Source of the DNA: Shewanella marinintestina | Lineage (GTDB): Bacteria > Pseudomonadota > Gammaproteobacteria > Enterobacterales > Shewanellaceae | Assembly (NCBI RefSeq): GCF_023283845.1 | Contig: NZ_JAKILC010000018.1 | Location: forward strand, 1-64,000 | Reading direction: 5' to 3' | DNA: 64,000 nt | Part shown: piece by piece, positions 42,589 to 51,114 of the stretch | Layout: each line of letters begins with the position of its first letter | Position numbering within the stretch: position 1 is the stretch's first letter | Notes under the pieces: generated by a model | Database searches by the model: none | What the model saw: only the letters and a program-made list of their open reading frames with translations | Told to the model about the DNA's origin: nothing | Translations under genes and position numbers: made by a program

Positions 42589-43257
42589 TTATGCAACAAC
42601 GGAAGTTTGGTCGCGTGTTATATCAGATCCTGATGGTTTTTGCACCAGAATGAGACCGTTTGCTGCAAATAATAGCTTAAAAGCGCCTTTCTTTGCTAGA
42701 AACTCGAATGTTGCTTGTTGATAAAAGCTGACATGGGTCAGGTTATTCTTATGGTGCCACTTACCGAAAGCATTGAGATCACTCAGTAACGGTGTGCAAA
42801 TTGCCATCCACCCACCGGGCTTGAGTAACTGAGTGAGTAAGTTCCACTCTTTAAATGGGAAGCGAAAATGTTCAAATACTCGATAACAACAAATGAAATC
42901 GTATTCTTGTTTTAGTGCACGGTTCCAAGGAGCAAGGCTAGGGTTATATTGATTGAGTTGATGACCTTTTTTATTGAGCTTTCTTAAGGTTTTATCATCG
43001 AGAGTGCGGCCAAAGTTGAGCCCCAATAAAGGCGTATGGCCATCTTCACATTGTTCGACCAAGTCTAGGACAAAGCGTGCAAGGGCTTTTTGCTTATTAT
43101 TGGCGAGCCGATATTTTTGCAACTCAGCAGAGGGAGGCAGGTGTGAGTTGGCGTCGGCAAAGACTAATTGGCATTGCAGGCAATGGTATAGGCAGCGCTT
43201 TTTGTCGGCGAAAAACCGTGCGGTACGATCACTATGACAAAGAGGGCATCTACGCAT
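42589..43257 (-). CDS. Zinc-ribbon class I SAM-dependent methyltransferase
   Basis: 222 residues. The N-terminus has two Cys pairs (MRRCPLCHSDRTARFF and YHCLQCQLVF) forming a zinc ribbon. The rest resembles a methyltransferase core with YDFICCYRVFEHFRFPFKEW and LLKPGGWMAICTPLL, the post-motif segments of SAM enzymes. The glycine motif I is atypical (LLGLNFGRTL). The substrate is unknown. It begins about 70 bases from the csrC terminator. Confidence 0.75.
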   Translation of the reverse strand: MRRCPLCHSDRTARFFADKKRCLYHCLQCQLVFADANSHLPPSAELQKYRLANNKQKALARFVLDLVEQCEDGHTPLLGLNFGRTLDDKTLRKLNKKGHQLNQYNPSLAPWNRALKQEYDFICCYRVFEHFRFPFKEWNLLTQLLKPGGWMAICTPLLSDLNAFGKWHHKNNLTHVSFYQQATFEFLAKKGAFKLLFAANGLILVQKPSGSDITRDQTSVVA

Positions 43258-43321
43258 ATATTAGCTAAACCAATGACTTAATTAATTTGAGTATAAATCA
43301 AGATAGAAAACTGAGAAATAA

Positions 43322-43351
43322 AAAAAGGCGACAGATTAATCTGTCGCCTCT
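43322..43351 (-). terminator. Terminator of csrC
   Basis: The near-perfect stem GGCGACAGATT/AATCTGTCGCC is followed on the minus strand by seven T. As I recall it, the E. coli csrC terminator has almost the same sequence (one base differs in the stem tip). Confidence 0.93.
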
Positions 43352-43945
43352 ATAAAAGTGCTAATCCGCACCAATTCTGATTTCAAGTATCCATACTTGC
43401 TATGTGACTATCCCGGTCAATATCCATCTTATTTTTTGTCTGCTTTCCATGCATGTCTTATCGTTTATGGTCTTCCCGACACTTTATTTTTAGACCTGTC
43501 GCCATCCTGACAACAGTTTCCGTAGATGGTCTTTAAAGACACATCACAATTTTTATTCGTCCATCCAATGACGCCTAAGTAACCATCCATGTATATTTTT
43601 TTAAGTATCGTCCAGTGATAACAAGCTTCCCGCAAGTGCATCCTAAGCTAGTAGCTTCCTTTGCTGTGTTTGTATCCTACAAACACCTTCCTATTGGAGC
43701 GCGTTTCTCTGAATGTAAGGTTTAATGCTAAATAGCGTTTTGGCCTTCCTAACCAAATCCTTACTAAAATTCTTACGACCTGGACTTCAATTTGAAATCT
43801 CTACTCTTATTATTTTTAGTGAGTGGTCTCAATAATATTATTATTATTTAGTTAATTTATTCTTATATCTTAAATGTATACATACCAAAATCTGTAAGTT
43901 GTTATTAATATTTTTTGTACTAACAGTTGGGTTCATCTCGGTACG
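43327..43945 (-). ncRNA. csrC: CsrB/CsrC-family regulatory RNA (CsrC)
   Basis: Noncoding RNA that sequesters the translation regulator CsrA. The minus strand between about 43365 and 43765 contains about 19 GGA motifs. Several sit in hairpin loops: GTTTGTAGGATACAAAC at 43669-43685, CAAGTATGGATACTTG at 43384-43399, and CGTCATTGGATGGACG at 43558-43573. It ends in a terminator nearly identical to that of E. coli csrC, and lies between engB and yihI as csrC does there. No open frame is present. The 5' end is uncertain: a strong promoter would start it near 43945, but the segment 43800-43940 is AT-rich and without GGA, so the mature RNA may begin near 43800. Confidence 0.88.
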
Positions 43946-43952
43946 GGAGCTA

Positions 43953-43981
43953 TTTAAACCTAGAACTGTGATCTCTGTCAA
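43953..43981 (-). promoter_or_regulatory. Sigma-70 promoter reading into csrC
   Basis: On the minus strand TTGACA is followed after 17 bases by TTTAAA (4/6 to TATAAT). The spacer region also reads as a partial CRP-like TGTGA-N6-TCA site. It lies just past the cytochrome c4 terminator and points into the GGA-rich RNA. Confidence 0.6.
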
Positions 43982-43998
43982 GTAGGTTTTTGCGTGAA

Positions 43999-44016
43999 GT
44001 TTACGTAAACGTAAAC
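43999..44016. promoter_or_regulatory. Operator-like repeat upstream of the csrC promoter
   Basis: GTTTACGTAAAC is a perfect 12-base palindrome followed by another GTAAAC. It ends about 18 bases upstream of the -35 box, a common place for a regulator. It resembles the TTTACGT-type palindromes I recall for the MerR-family regulator LiuR; this assignment is unchecked. Confidence 0.4.
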
Positions 44017-44029
44017 GGCATGCTATTAA

Positions 44030-44053
44030 AAAGGACGGTTTCCCGTCCTATTT
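44030..44053 (-). terminator. Terminator of the cytochrome c4 gene
   Basis: The stem AGGACGG/CCGTCCT with a short loop is followed on the minus strand by TTTTTAAT; 16 bases past the stop. Confidence 0.85.
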
Positions 44054-44068
44054 AGTTAAGGCTAATAT

Positions 44069-44689
44069 TTACTTAAGGCTTGATATATATTTAGATAATG
44101 CGTCGATGTCATCGTTGTTTAGCTTTTTAGCAACGTCTTGCATCATGCCATTTAAGTCGTTGTTACGATTTGTATCGTGGAACTTATTTAGCTGGATCTT
44201 GATATAATTTGCATGTTGACCGTTAATTGCAGGGAAGCCAGCAAGCTCCGCACCGTTACCTTGCGGTCCATGACATGCGATACAAGCTGTAATGCCACGG
44301 GTAGCATCACCATTTCGGTAAAGTTGTGCCCCAAGCTCTGGCACATCTTTAACATCGATATCTTTATGTTCTTGGCTAGCATAAAATGCAGCTAGGTCTG
44401 CAATGTCTTGATCGCTAAGCGCTACAGACATGCCACCCATGATTGGATCCATACGACCCTGTTTACCGCCAGTCTGTGCTGCACTGCGGAAATCATGTAA
44501 TTGCTTTTCTAGGTATGTACTATGTTGACCTGCAAGTTTTGGGTACATGTCTATCATGCTGTTGCCGTCAACACCGTGACAAGCAGAGCAAACGATGGCT
44601 TTAGTTTTTCCGGCTTCAGCATTTCCTTCTGCCATAGCAGGTGCAGATATTGTGGCTAAAACAGACAGCGCAAGAGCTAACTTTTTCAT
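44069..44689 (-). CDS. Cytochrome c4, dihaem
   Basis: 206 residues from the ATG at 44689, which starts a clean Sec signal (MKKLALALSVLATISAPAMA). The open frame upstream to 44917 is not coding: it overlaps the divergent engB leader. Two haem-binding motifs, CSACH and CIACH, sit in two tandem class I cytochrome c domains, each with a later axial Met (SMIDMYPKLAGQ / GGMSVALSD and LNGMM). It is a periplasmic electron carrier, in other bacteria linked to terminal oxidases. It is divergent from engB, as in many gammaproteobacteria. Confidence 0.93.
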   Translation of the reverse strand: MKKLALALSVLATISAPAMAEGNAEAGKTKAIVCSACHGVDGNSMIDMYPKLAGQHSTYLEKQLHDFRSAAQTGGKQGRMDPIMGGMSVALSDQDIADLAAFYASQEHKDIDVKDVPELGAQLYRNGDATRGITACIACHGPQGNGAELAGFPAINGQHANYIKIQLNKFHDTNRNNDLNGMMQDVAKKLNNDDIDALSKYISSLK

Positions 44690-44750
44690 GGCGTTCCAAC
44701 TTCTTATTAAAATATTTGTCATGAGCTTACTAGGAAGACCCGCAAGCGTG

Positions 44751-44766
44751 ATAAAATGTATTTTAT
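44751..44766. promoter_or_regulatory. Palindrome in the cytochrome c4 / engB divergent region
   Basis: ATAAAAT-GT-ATTTTAT has two 7-base inverted arms and lies about 60 bases upstream of the cytochrome gene and 90 upstream of engB. It may be an operator; no factor is identified. Confidence 0.3.
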
Positions 44767-44858
44767 GTGATCGGGGTAATATTTTACACGAAATTGTGAA
44801 AATGTAAGCAACTCTTCGATATTTAGCTAAGTAAGTTGATAAAATTTTGGAGTTAATT

Positions 44859-45536
44859 GTGAGTGAATCTCGTATCGATTTCCGTAAAGCAGAGTTTTTA
44901 ATTAGTGCGCCAGACATCGCGCACTTGAATGAATACCTCCCTGGCGATGTTGGGGTGGAGATTGCATTTGCGGGTCGTTCTAACGCGGGTAAGTCAAGTG
45001 CACTGAATTTACTGACAGAGCAAAAAATTGCCCGTACCAGTAAAACACCTGGACGTACGCAGTTAATTAACGTTTTTAAACTAGATAAGCACCGCCGCTT
45101 GGTTGACTTACCAGGTTATGGATTTGCTCAAGTTCCTTTAGCACTAAAGCTAAAGTGGCAAGAAGCGCTGGGTGAATATCTGCTAAAGCGTGATTGCTTA
45201 AGCGGTGTTGTGGTCTTAATGGATATTCGTCATCCACTTAAAGATCTTGATATGCAAATGATTGAATGGGCAGTTCAGAGCCATATTCCTGTTTTAGCAT
45301 TGTTGACCAAGGCTGATAAGTTAGGTCAAAGCGCTAGAATGAAGATGGTTAACGAAGTGCGCAAAAAATTAAGCCATTTTGAAGATGGCGTAAAAGTTGA
45401 GCCTTTCTCTTCATTAAAAGGGATTGGTAAAGGCAAAGTGTTAGGCATTCTTGATAGTTGGTGTAAACCTGAATGGTTAATGCAGCAGCTAGAAGCGGAT
45501 GCAATTGCGGCTCAAGCCGAATCTGACAACAAATAA
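44859..45536 (+). CDS. engB: Ribosome biogenesis GTPase EngB (YihA/YsxC)
   Basis: TrmE-Era-EngA-like GTPase needed for 50S assembly; 225 residues. G1 is GRSNAGKSS, then the TPGRTQL switch region, DLPGYGFAQV (G3) and TKADKL (G4). The start is a GTG at 44859 with GGAG six bases upstream. An earlier TTG at 44847 has no ribosome site. It lies between spf and csrC as yihA does in E. coli. Confidence 0.95.
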   Translation: MSESRIDFRKAEFLISAPDIAHLNEYLPGDVGVEIAFAGRSNAGKSSALNLLTEQKIARTSKTPGRTQLINVFKLDKHRRLVDLPGYGFAQVPLALKLKWQEALGEYLLKRDCLSGVVVLMDIRHPLKDLDMQMIEWAVQSHIPVLALLTKADKLGQSARMKMVNEVRKKLSHFEDGVKVEPFSSLKGIGKGKVLGILDSWCKPEWLMQQLEADAIAAQAESDNK

Positions 45537-45575
45537 CGAGTTATTGGTATATAGATCCGCCACGGCTTGTTAAAT

Positions 45576-45606
45576 GACGCTCCCAAATGGGGGCGTTTTT
45601 TTATGG
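45576..45606 (+). terminator. Terminator of engB
   Basis: GACGCTCCC-AAAT-GGGGGCGT forms a GC-rich stem followed by seven T; about 40 bases past the engB stop. Confidence 0.85.
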
Positions 45607-45650
45607 ATTTTTTTCTGGCCTTTAGCGTAATAACACTGAATTTTCGCCAA

Positions 45651-45800
45651 AAAAAAACCGACGGCATAAACCATCGGCATAAATTAGCTCTTTTGGGGAG
45701 AAGCTAAATTCAACAAGACTCAAGTTCAATCAAACTATGTTGATATCGCTTAATGAACACAGCATAACTCGAATTTTGTTCGATTTAAAGTATTTACTCT
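45651..45800 (-). ncRNA. Candidate small RNA downstream of spf
   Basis: After the Spot 42 terminator the minus strand contains a hairpin (TTAGCTT...GAGCTAA, about 45685-45709) and then a second intrinsic terminator (CCGATGG-TTTATG-CCGTCGG followed by nine T, ending near 45651). A separate terminator with no gene in between implies a separate transcript. In Vibrionaceae a small RNA (VSsrna24) is reported next to spf, so a similar RNA is possible. No clear promoter was found and the 5' end is a guess. Confidence 0.35.
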
Positions 45801-45816
45801 AAATTTTCTTGCAGAC

Positions 45817-45934
45817 GAAAAAAAGCCCCAGCGAATTAGATTCACTGGGGCGCCATAATTTGGCCATTTACTACAGAGTAGCAAACGTAAAAAAAAGGTC
45901 TGAAAGATAGAACATCTTAACCTCTGTACCCTAC
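45817..45934 (-). ncRNA. spf: Spot 42 small RNA
   Basis: The minus strand begins GTAGGGTACAGAGGTTAAGA and continues TGTTCTATCTTTCAGACC, matching the 5' end of E. coli Spot 42 with a single extra T. It ends with the terminator stem GCCCCAG...CTGGGGC followed by seven T, also like E. coli. The length is about 118 bases. Spot 42 is an Hfq-binding RNA that represses catabolic genes and is itself repressed by CRP. It lies between polA and engB, the conserved place. Confidence 0.96.
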
Positions 45935-45997
45935 GCAGAGAATACTACTCCATTAACCGCTATATGAAAAACTGTTTTTGTAAAAAACAGACAATAA

Positions 45998-46013
45998 TGT
46001 GATGGATATCCCA
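45998..46013 (-). promoter_or_regulatory. Candidate CRP site upstream of spf
   Basis: TGTGA-TGGATA-TCCCA matches the CRP pattern TGTGA-N6-TCACA in nine of ten positions. It is centred about 70 bases upstream of the Spot 42 5' end. In E. coli CRP represses spf. Confidence 0.5.
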
Positions 46014-46315
46014 ATGTTTGTTCAATAAAAATACACACTTTGATCTAAAAATTTCAGTTATATAGCTATATATCAACAATTTATGCCTAGTTTGATTGTT
46101 TTATGTTGTAGTGGAGCAATTTGAGATTGAACGCTTGTTTCATATAGAAAACTGTCTAGATAGATAAGTAACGAGAAAGATTTACTGCAGAAGTGTCTAA
46201 AACATCAATTTTTACGAGCTGTGTAGAGTATTTACGTGTGGTTTATAGAAAGTAGCGTTAGTAGCATCGATTTATTGTTAGCTTGCAAAGTTTATTGGGG
46301 GAAGTACCTCAAAAT

Positions 46316-46347
46316 GAGTTAGCTGACGAGCCAATGCTGTCAGCTAA
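46316..46347 (-). terminator. Terminator-like hairpin after polA
   Basis: An 11-bp stem AGTTAGCTGAC / GTCAGCTAACT lies 20 bases past the polA stop. The following minus-strand sequence (CATTTTGAG) has only four T, so termination efficiency is uncertain. The stretch between here and the CRP-like site shows no gene. Confidence 0.65.
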
Positions 46348-46367
46348 CTTATTGACGTTATCGGTAA

Positions 46368-49124
46368 CTAGTGAGCTTGTTCCCAGTTATCACCCACTCC
46401 AGCTTCAGCAAGTAGCTCAACATCTAAGTTAGCAGCTGCGGCCATCAGCTCACACACTTTAGCTTGTAGTGTATCAACCTTAGTTGCATCGACTTCAAAT
46501 ACCAATTCATCGTGTACTTGCATGATCATGGTGATTTCACCGGCTGTTTCCGTTTCAATCCATTGAGCAATATTGATCATCGCCTTTTTAATAATATCGG
46601 CAGCGGTGCCCTGCATCGGCGCATTAATTGCCGCACGCTCAGCTGCTTGTCTGCGCATCGCATTTCTATCTTTAATCGCAGGTAGATACAGACGACGACC
46701 AAATAGCGTAGAAACATAGCCAAGATCGGCAGCAATAGCGCGCGTTTCTTCCATGTACTTAAGTACACCTGGATAGCGTTTAAAGTAAGTGTCGATATAG
46801 CTCTGTGCTTCGGCTCTTGGAATGTCGAGTTGTTTGGCTAGGCCAAATGCCGACATACCGTAGATTAGGCCAAAGTTAACCGCTTTAGCGCGACGACGCT
46901 GATCGGTAGTGACTTCACTGAAATCAACATCAAACACTTCTGCTGCGGTAGCTTTGTGAATGTCTTTACCTTCAGCAAACGCAGTTAGTAGGCCTTTGTC
47001 TTGCGACAAGTGCGCCATAATTCTTAATTCGATTTGTGAGTAATCGGCAGCGAGGATTTTTTTACCTTGTGGGGCAATAAACGCATGACGAATACGGCGG
47101 CCTTCTTCGGTACGAATTGGGATATTCTGCAGGTTAGGCTCGCTTGATGATAAGCGACCCGTTGCCGCGTTAGCTTGGTGGTAGCTAGTGTGCACACGAC
47201 CTGTTTTAGCGTTAACCATTAACGGCAGCTTATCTGTGTAGGTGCTCTTAAGCTTAGCTAGACTGCGGTGCTCAAGAATGATCTTAGGCAGCGGATAATC
47301 TAGCGCTAATTCAACTAACACTTCTTCTGCTGTTGACGGTGCGCCTTTAGGGGTTTTCTTGATTACTGGGTAGCCAAGTTTTTCAAAGAACAGTTCTTGT
47401 AACTGCTTTGGCGAGCTTAAGTTAAATGGCTGTCCCGCGATCTCATGAGCTTTATGTTCTAGGTCATCAATCTTACGCGCTAACTCTTCGCTTTGTTGGC
47501 CAAGTAGCATGCTATCAATCAATACGCCTTGTCGCTCAATATCAGACAGAATATTAACCAGTGGTAACTCTATATCAGTAAATACGCTTGCAAGCTCTGT
47601 ATGCTTTTCTAGGCGTGACCACAAATGTTGGTGTAAGCGTAGCGTGATATCTGCATCTTCTGCAGCGTAAGGTGCTGCAGTTTCTAATGGAATTTGATTA
47701 AACGTAAGCTGTTTAGCGCCTTTGCCAGCAATCTCTTCAAAGCTAATATTTTTATGGCCAAGGTATTTAAGCGCTAAATCGTCCATGTTGTGCTTAGAAG
47801 CGACAGAGTTAAACACATAAGACTCAAGCATGGTGTCGAATTGCACGCCGCGCAGCGTTATGCCTGCATTAGCAAAAATACTGATGTCATACTTTAAGTT
47901 TTGACCGACCTTTTTAATCGATTCATCTTCAAGTAATGGCTGTAGTTTCTCAAATATTAGCGCTTTATCTAATTGCTCTGGCGCGTCAACATAATCATGG
48001 CTTAAAGGCAGATAAGCGGCTTTACCGGCTTCAACCGCAAACGAGATCCCGACTAACTCTGCTTCCATATAGTTGAGGCTAGTGGTTTCGGTATCTATTG
48101 CGATAAGTTCAGCTTGATTTAGCTTAGCTACCCAAGTATCTAATTGCTCAAGAGTTAGAATCGTGTCGTATTCAACTTCAATATCTAGCTTAGCTGCTGG
48201 TGCATCATCGTCAGTGTCTGCTGAGGCTTTGCTTGATGGTTTGTTATCGAGCACTTCTGCTAACCAGCGTTTAAACTCCATTTCGCCATAACACTTAATT
48301 AGCTCATCTTTATTCGCTGGCTCGATTGATAATGCACGCCAATCTTGTTCTAGCTCAACGTCTAGTTTGATGGTCGCTAACTCATAACTGAGTTTAAGCA
48401 TATCGGCATGCTCAATGATTTTAGCCGGCATGGTTTTTGAGCCACGGAAGCCAAGTTCTGGCATTCTCTCTGGTGCAGCTAAGATTTTATCTACGCCACC
48501 GACTCCGGTTAACATGGCTAATGCGGTCTTTTCGCCAACACCTGGTAAACCTGGAATGTTATCGGCTTTATCGCCTTGAAGTGCCAATAAGTCGATGATT
48601 AGCTCTGGGCCTACACCAAATTTTTCAGTCACTTCTGCAGGACCCATGATGGTATTGGTCATGGTGTTAATTAGTGTGACATTGTCATCCACTAATTGCG
48701 CCATGTCTTTATCGCCTGTACTGATTAATACTGCGCGGCCTTCTTTGCTGGCTTGAGTAGCAATAGTGCCAATTACGTCATCGGCTTCAACACCTGGAAT
48801 ACAAACTAGTGGTAAACCGAGCGCTTTAATAATTTGATGTAAAGGTTCAATTTGGGTGCGTAGGTCATCCGGCATTGGTGGGCGTTGTGCTTTGTACTCT
48901 GAGTACATGTCGTTACGGAATGTTTTACCTTTAGCGTCAAACACCACTGCCATTTGTGATGGCTGATATTGATTAATTAGGCTACGCAGCATATTGATTA
49001 CGCCATACACGGCACCGGTTGCTTCGCCTTTAGAATTCGTTAAATGAGGTGGAGCATAGTAAGCGCGGTAAAGGTATGAAGAACCATCCACAAGAATTAA
49101 AGGGTTATCGGCAATTTTAGGCAT
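46368..49124 (-). CDS. polA: DNA polymerase I
   Basis: 918 residues (E. coli 928). The N-terminal 5'-3' exonuclease/FEN domain has LVDGSSYLYRAYYA and GVEADDVIGT. The 3'-5' exonuclease domain retains the catalytic DTET motif (AIDTETTSL), so proofreading should be active. The polymerase domain has motif A DYSQIELR, the O-helix RAKAVNFGLIYGM and motif C VHDELVFEV. It works in Okazaki-fragment maturation and repair. It is immediately upstream of spf. Confidence 0.98.
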   Translation of the reverse strand: MPKIADNPLILVDGSSYLYRAYYAPPHLTNSKGEATGAVYGVINMLRSLINQYQPSQMAVVFDAKGKTFRNDMYSEYKAQRPPMPDDLRTQIEPLHQIIKALGLPLVCIPGVEADDVIGTIATQASKEGRAVLISTGDKDMAQLVDDNVTLINTMTNTIMGPAEVTEKFGVGPELIIDLLALQGDKADNIPGLPGVGEKTALAMLTGVGGVDKILAAPERMPELGFRGSKTMPAKIIEHADMLKLSYELATIKLDVELEQDWRALSIEPANKDELIKCYGEMEFKRWLAEVLDNKPSSKASADTDDDAPAAKLDIEVEYDTILTLEQLDTWVAKLNQAELIAIDTETTSLNYMEAELVGISFAVEAGKAAYLPLSHDYVDAPEQLDKALIFEKLQPLLEDESIKKVGQNLKYDISIFANAGITLRGVQFDTMLESYVFNSVASKHNMDDLALKYLGHKNISFEEIAGKGAKQLTFNQIPLETAAPYAAEDADITLRLHQHLWSRLEKHTELASVFTDIELPLVNILSDIERQGVLIDSMLLGQQSEELARKIDDLEHKAHEIAGQPFNLSSPKQLQELFFEKLGYPVIKKTPKGAPSTAEEVLVELALDYPLPKIILEHRSLAKLKSTYTDKLPLMVNAKTGRVHTSYHQANAATGRLSSSEPNLQNIPIRTEEGRRIRHAFIAPQGKKILAADYSQIELRIMAHLSQDKGLLTAFAEGKDIHKATAAEVFDVDFSEVTTDQRRRAKAVNFGLIYGMSAFGLAKQLDIPRAEAQSYIDTYFKRYPGVLKYMEETRAIAADLGYVSTLFGRRLYLPAIKDRNAMRRQAAERAAINAPMQGTAADIIKKAMINIAQWIETETAGEITMIMQVHDELVFEVDATKVDTLQAKVCELMAAAANLDVELLAEAGVGDNWEQAH

Positions 49125-49511
49125 AATTTAGTATTCGTTTATCGGTATTCGATGATGGCGCTAGCATGCCATATTAGGGCAATTTCGGCCACGTAAAAAT
49201 ACATCGCAGCCTGTGGATAAGTCTGTGAGTGAAACTGAGTAACTCGATCTTGAGCAAAAAGAGGAATAAATGCGCGTAAGCGTAAGCTGTTGATATTTAA
49301 TCAAAAAAAATTAATGTGTGAAGTGGCTTTTATTTTGATTATTTGAACTAATTATGTGGACTTTTTATTTTTATGCGTATTTTAAACCCATCCCTTGGTT
49401 AAATATTATTCACTTGCTAAAGTGATGACCTAACTTAGCATGATAAATAATCTGATCAAGCAATTTATTACAAGTTTGTTAAAACAATATGATATATAAA
49501 GAGGCTTTTTA
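49125..49511. other. Divergent intergenic region polA / elbB
   Basis: About 385 AT-rich bases carrying the two divergent promoters. No RNA gene or open frame of interest is seen. The stretch TTACAAGTTTGTTAAAACAA followed by TATGATATATAAAG near 49467-49500 could hold the elbB promoter. AGAGG precedes the elbB ATG. Confidence 0.4.
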
Positions 49512-50165
49512 ATGAAAAAAGTAGCAGTTCTTTTAAGCGGCAGTGGCGTCTACGATGGCACTGAGTTACATGAGTCCGTTTTAGCCTTATTAGAGATAGT
49601 TAAAGCTGGAGCTAGTTATCAATGTTTTGCGCCAAATATTGCTCAATTACATGTGGTAAATCATCTTACTGGAGAAGCTGAAGAGACTGAAACACGTAAT
49701 GTTTTAGTTGAGTCAGCAAGAATTGCGCGTGGTGAAATAAAAGCTGTAGATGAACTTAATATTAGCGAATTTGATGCGTTAGTTATTCCGGGAGGATTTG
49801 GCGCGGCAAAAAACTTGTGTAGTTTTGCAGTTTCTGGCGCAGAGCATCAAGTCGAGCCAAGCGTAAAAGATTTTATCTCGCAATTTGCGGTTAAGCATAA
49901 GCCGGTAGGTTTTATCTGTATTGCTCCGATTATGATCCCACAATTATATGGCCAGGGAGTCAGCGGTACTATTGGTAGCGATGCTGGCACTGCCGCGGCT
50001 TTTGATCTGCAAGGTGGTCAACATAAAGCGGTTGGTGTGCATGAAATTGTGGTTGATGAGGAACACAAAGTGGTTAGCACTCCAGCCTATATGTTGGCGG
50101 CCGACATTGTTGAAGCACATTCCGGTATCAGTAAATTGATCGAGAAAGTCCTGCAGATGGCATAG
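49512..50165 (+). CDS. elbB: Isoprenoid biosynthesis glyoxalase ElbB (GlxI-like, DJ-1/PfpI fold)
   Basis: 217 residues, class I glutamine-amidotransferase-like fold. ElbB signatures: MKKVAVLLSGSGVYDGTELH, FDALVIPGGFGAAKNLCSFA, and the nucleophile-elbow cysteine in PVGFICIAPIMIPQL. E. coli ElbB (GlxII/GlxIII-type) has weak glyoxalase activity. It is flanked by a terminator shared with convergent glpG. Confidence 0.92.
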   Translation: MKKVAVLLSGSGVYDGTELHESVLALLEIVKAGASYQCFAPNIAQLHVVNHLTGEAEETETRNVLVESARIARGEIKAVDELNISEFDALVIPGGFGAAKNLCSFAVSGAEHQVEPSVKDFISQFAVKHKPVGFICIAPIMIPQLYGQGVSGTIGSDAGTAAAFDLQGGQHKAVGVHEIVVDEEHKVVSTPAYMLAADIVEAHSGISKLIEKVLQMA

Positions 50166-50190
50166 TTTTCTATTGTTGCTGATATTAAAA

Positions 50191-50209
50191 AGCCCGCAAA
50201 TAGCGGGCT
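50191..50209 (+). terminator. Bidirectional terminator between elbB and glpG
   Basis: AGCCCGC-AAATA-GCGGGCT, with AAAAA before and TTAATTTATT after; on the minus strand the stem is followed by five T. Confidence 0.85.
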
Positions 50210-50255
50210 TAATTTATTAGTGGTTGTGCTACATTTTGAAGAGCTAAATACAGCA

Positions 50256-51095
50256 CTAAACTTTGCGGGTCTTGCTGTCTATAAAGCCTTGAACAACACC
50301 AACTAATAAACCACCAAGGTGAGCACCATTGGCGATCGATAGGCCAAACATATCGGTAAAACCTAATACTAACCATAACAGCATAAAACCAATATAGGCA
50401 GGTGGCAGACCGATACCTGACTCTGGTCGCTTAACACCCATTATCCAGGTGTAGCCGACGACAGCATAGACAACACCAGACAAACCGCCAAATTGAGGCC
50501 CTGCCATAAAGTATTGCAATACGTTCGGCAGCGTGCCGCCAACTAACAGTAGGATGAACAGTGGCGCAAAGCCAATTCTATTTTCTATTTTGCCCCCGAG
50601 ATACCACCACCAAAGCAAATTGAAAATGATATGCATGGCAGAAAAGTGCAGCAAACTAGGAGTAAATACACGCCAAAATTCATTTAATGTGGCTGAAGGA
50701 GTGGCGGTAAAAAATGATAGGTTATCGAAAATTGAGTTGGCAAAACCTAGGTTCATCCCAGCATAAATAATCACGCAGGTAAAAAATACCATCAGGGTGA
50801 GTGGACCTGCGCCAGTTATAAATTGGCTGACTAACTGCAGACTTGGACTACCATAATCTAGTTTGGTTTGAGTGTCACCGTTGTCCCATGATGCGGCTAG
50901 GTACTTTTCATCATAAGGGTTTTGGATAAAGTAGAGGTATTCTTGATGAGCACGTTCGAAATGGCTCTGCTCATGGATCATCAGTATCACGCCTTGTTCG
51001 GCGGGCACTAATTCACATTTAATACTTAGCCCTTTTAGGTAGTCGATGAGAGCGAGTGCTGCTCGGCTATTGGGAAGCCTGCCAATCTCTATCAT
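50256..51095 (-). CDS. glpG: Rhomboid intramembrane serine protease GlpG
   Basis: 279 residues from the ATG at 51095, with AGAGGT six bases upstream; the frame extends to 51152 but that part overlaps the end of glpE. An N-terminal cytoplasmic domain precedes six membrane spans. The catalytic Ser is in GLSGVVYAVVGY and the catalytic His in NGAHLGGLLVG. It follows glpE, the conserved arrangement. Confidence 0.94.
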   Translation of the reverse strand: MIEIGRLPNSRAALALIDYLKGLSIKCELVPAEQGVILMIHEQSHFERAHQEYLYFIQNPYDEKYLAASWDNGDTQTKLDYGSPSLQLVSQFITGAGPLTLMVFFTCVIIYAGMNLGFANSIFDNLSFFTATPSATLNEFWRVFTPSLLHFSAMHIIFNLLWWWYLGGKIENRIGFAPLFILLLVGGTLPNVLQYFMAGPQFGGLSGVVYAVVGYTWIMGVKRPESGIGLPPAYIGFMLLWLVLGFTDMFGLSIANGAHLGGLLVGVVQGFIDSKTRKV

Positions 51096-51114
51096 GCTTT
51101 TACCTCTTGCGTAT

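Noticed and set aside
43261..44068. Possible degenerate protein gene in the 800-base gap
   Set aside because: No frame is open; the GGA repeats, hairpins and terminator show a CsrC-type RNA instead.
44690..44917. N-terminal extension of cytochrome c4
   Set aside because: It would precede a clean signal peptide and overlaps the divergent engB leader.
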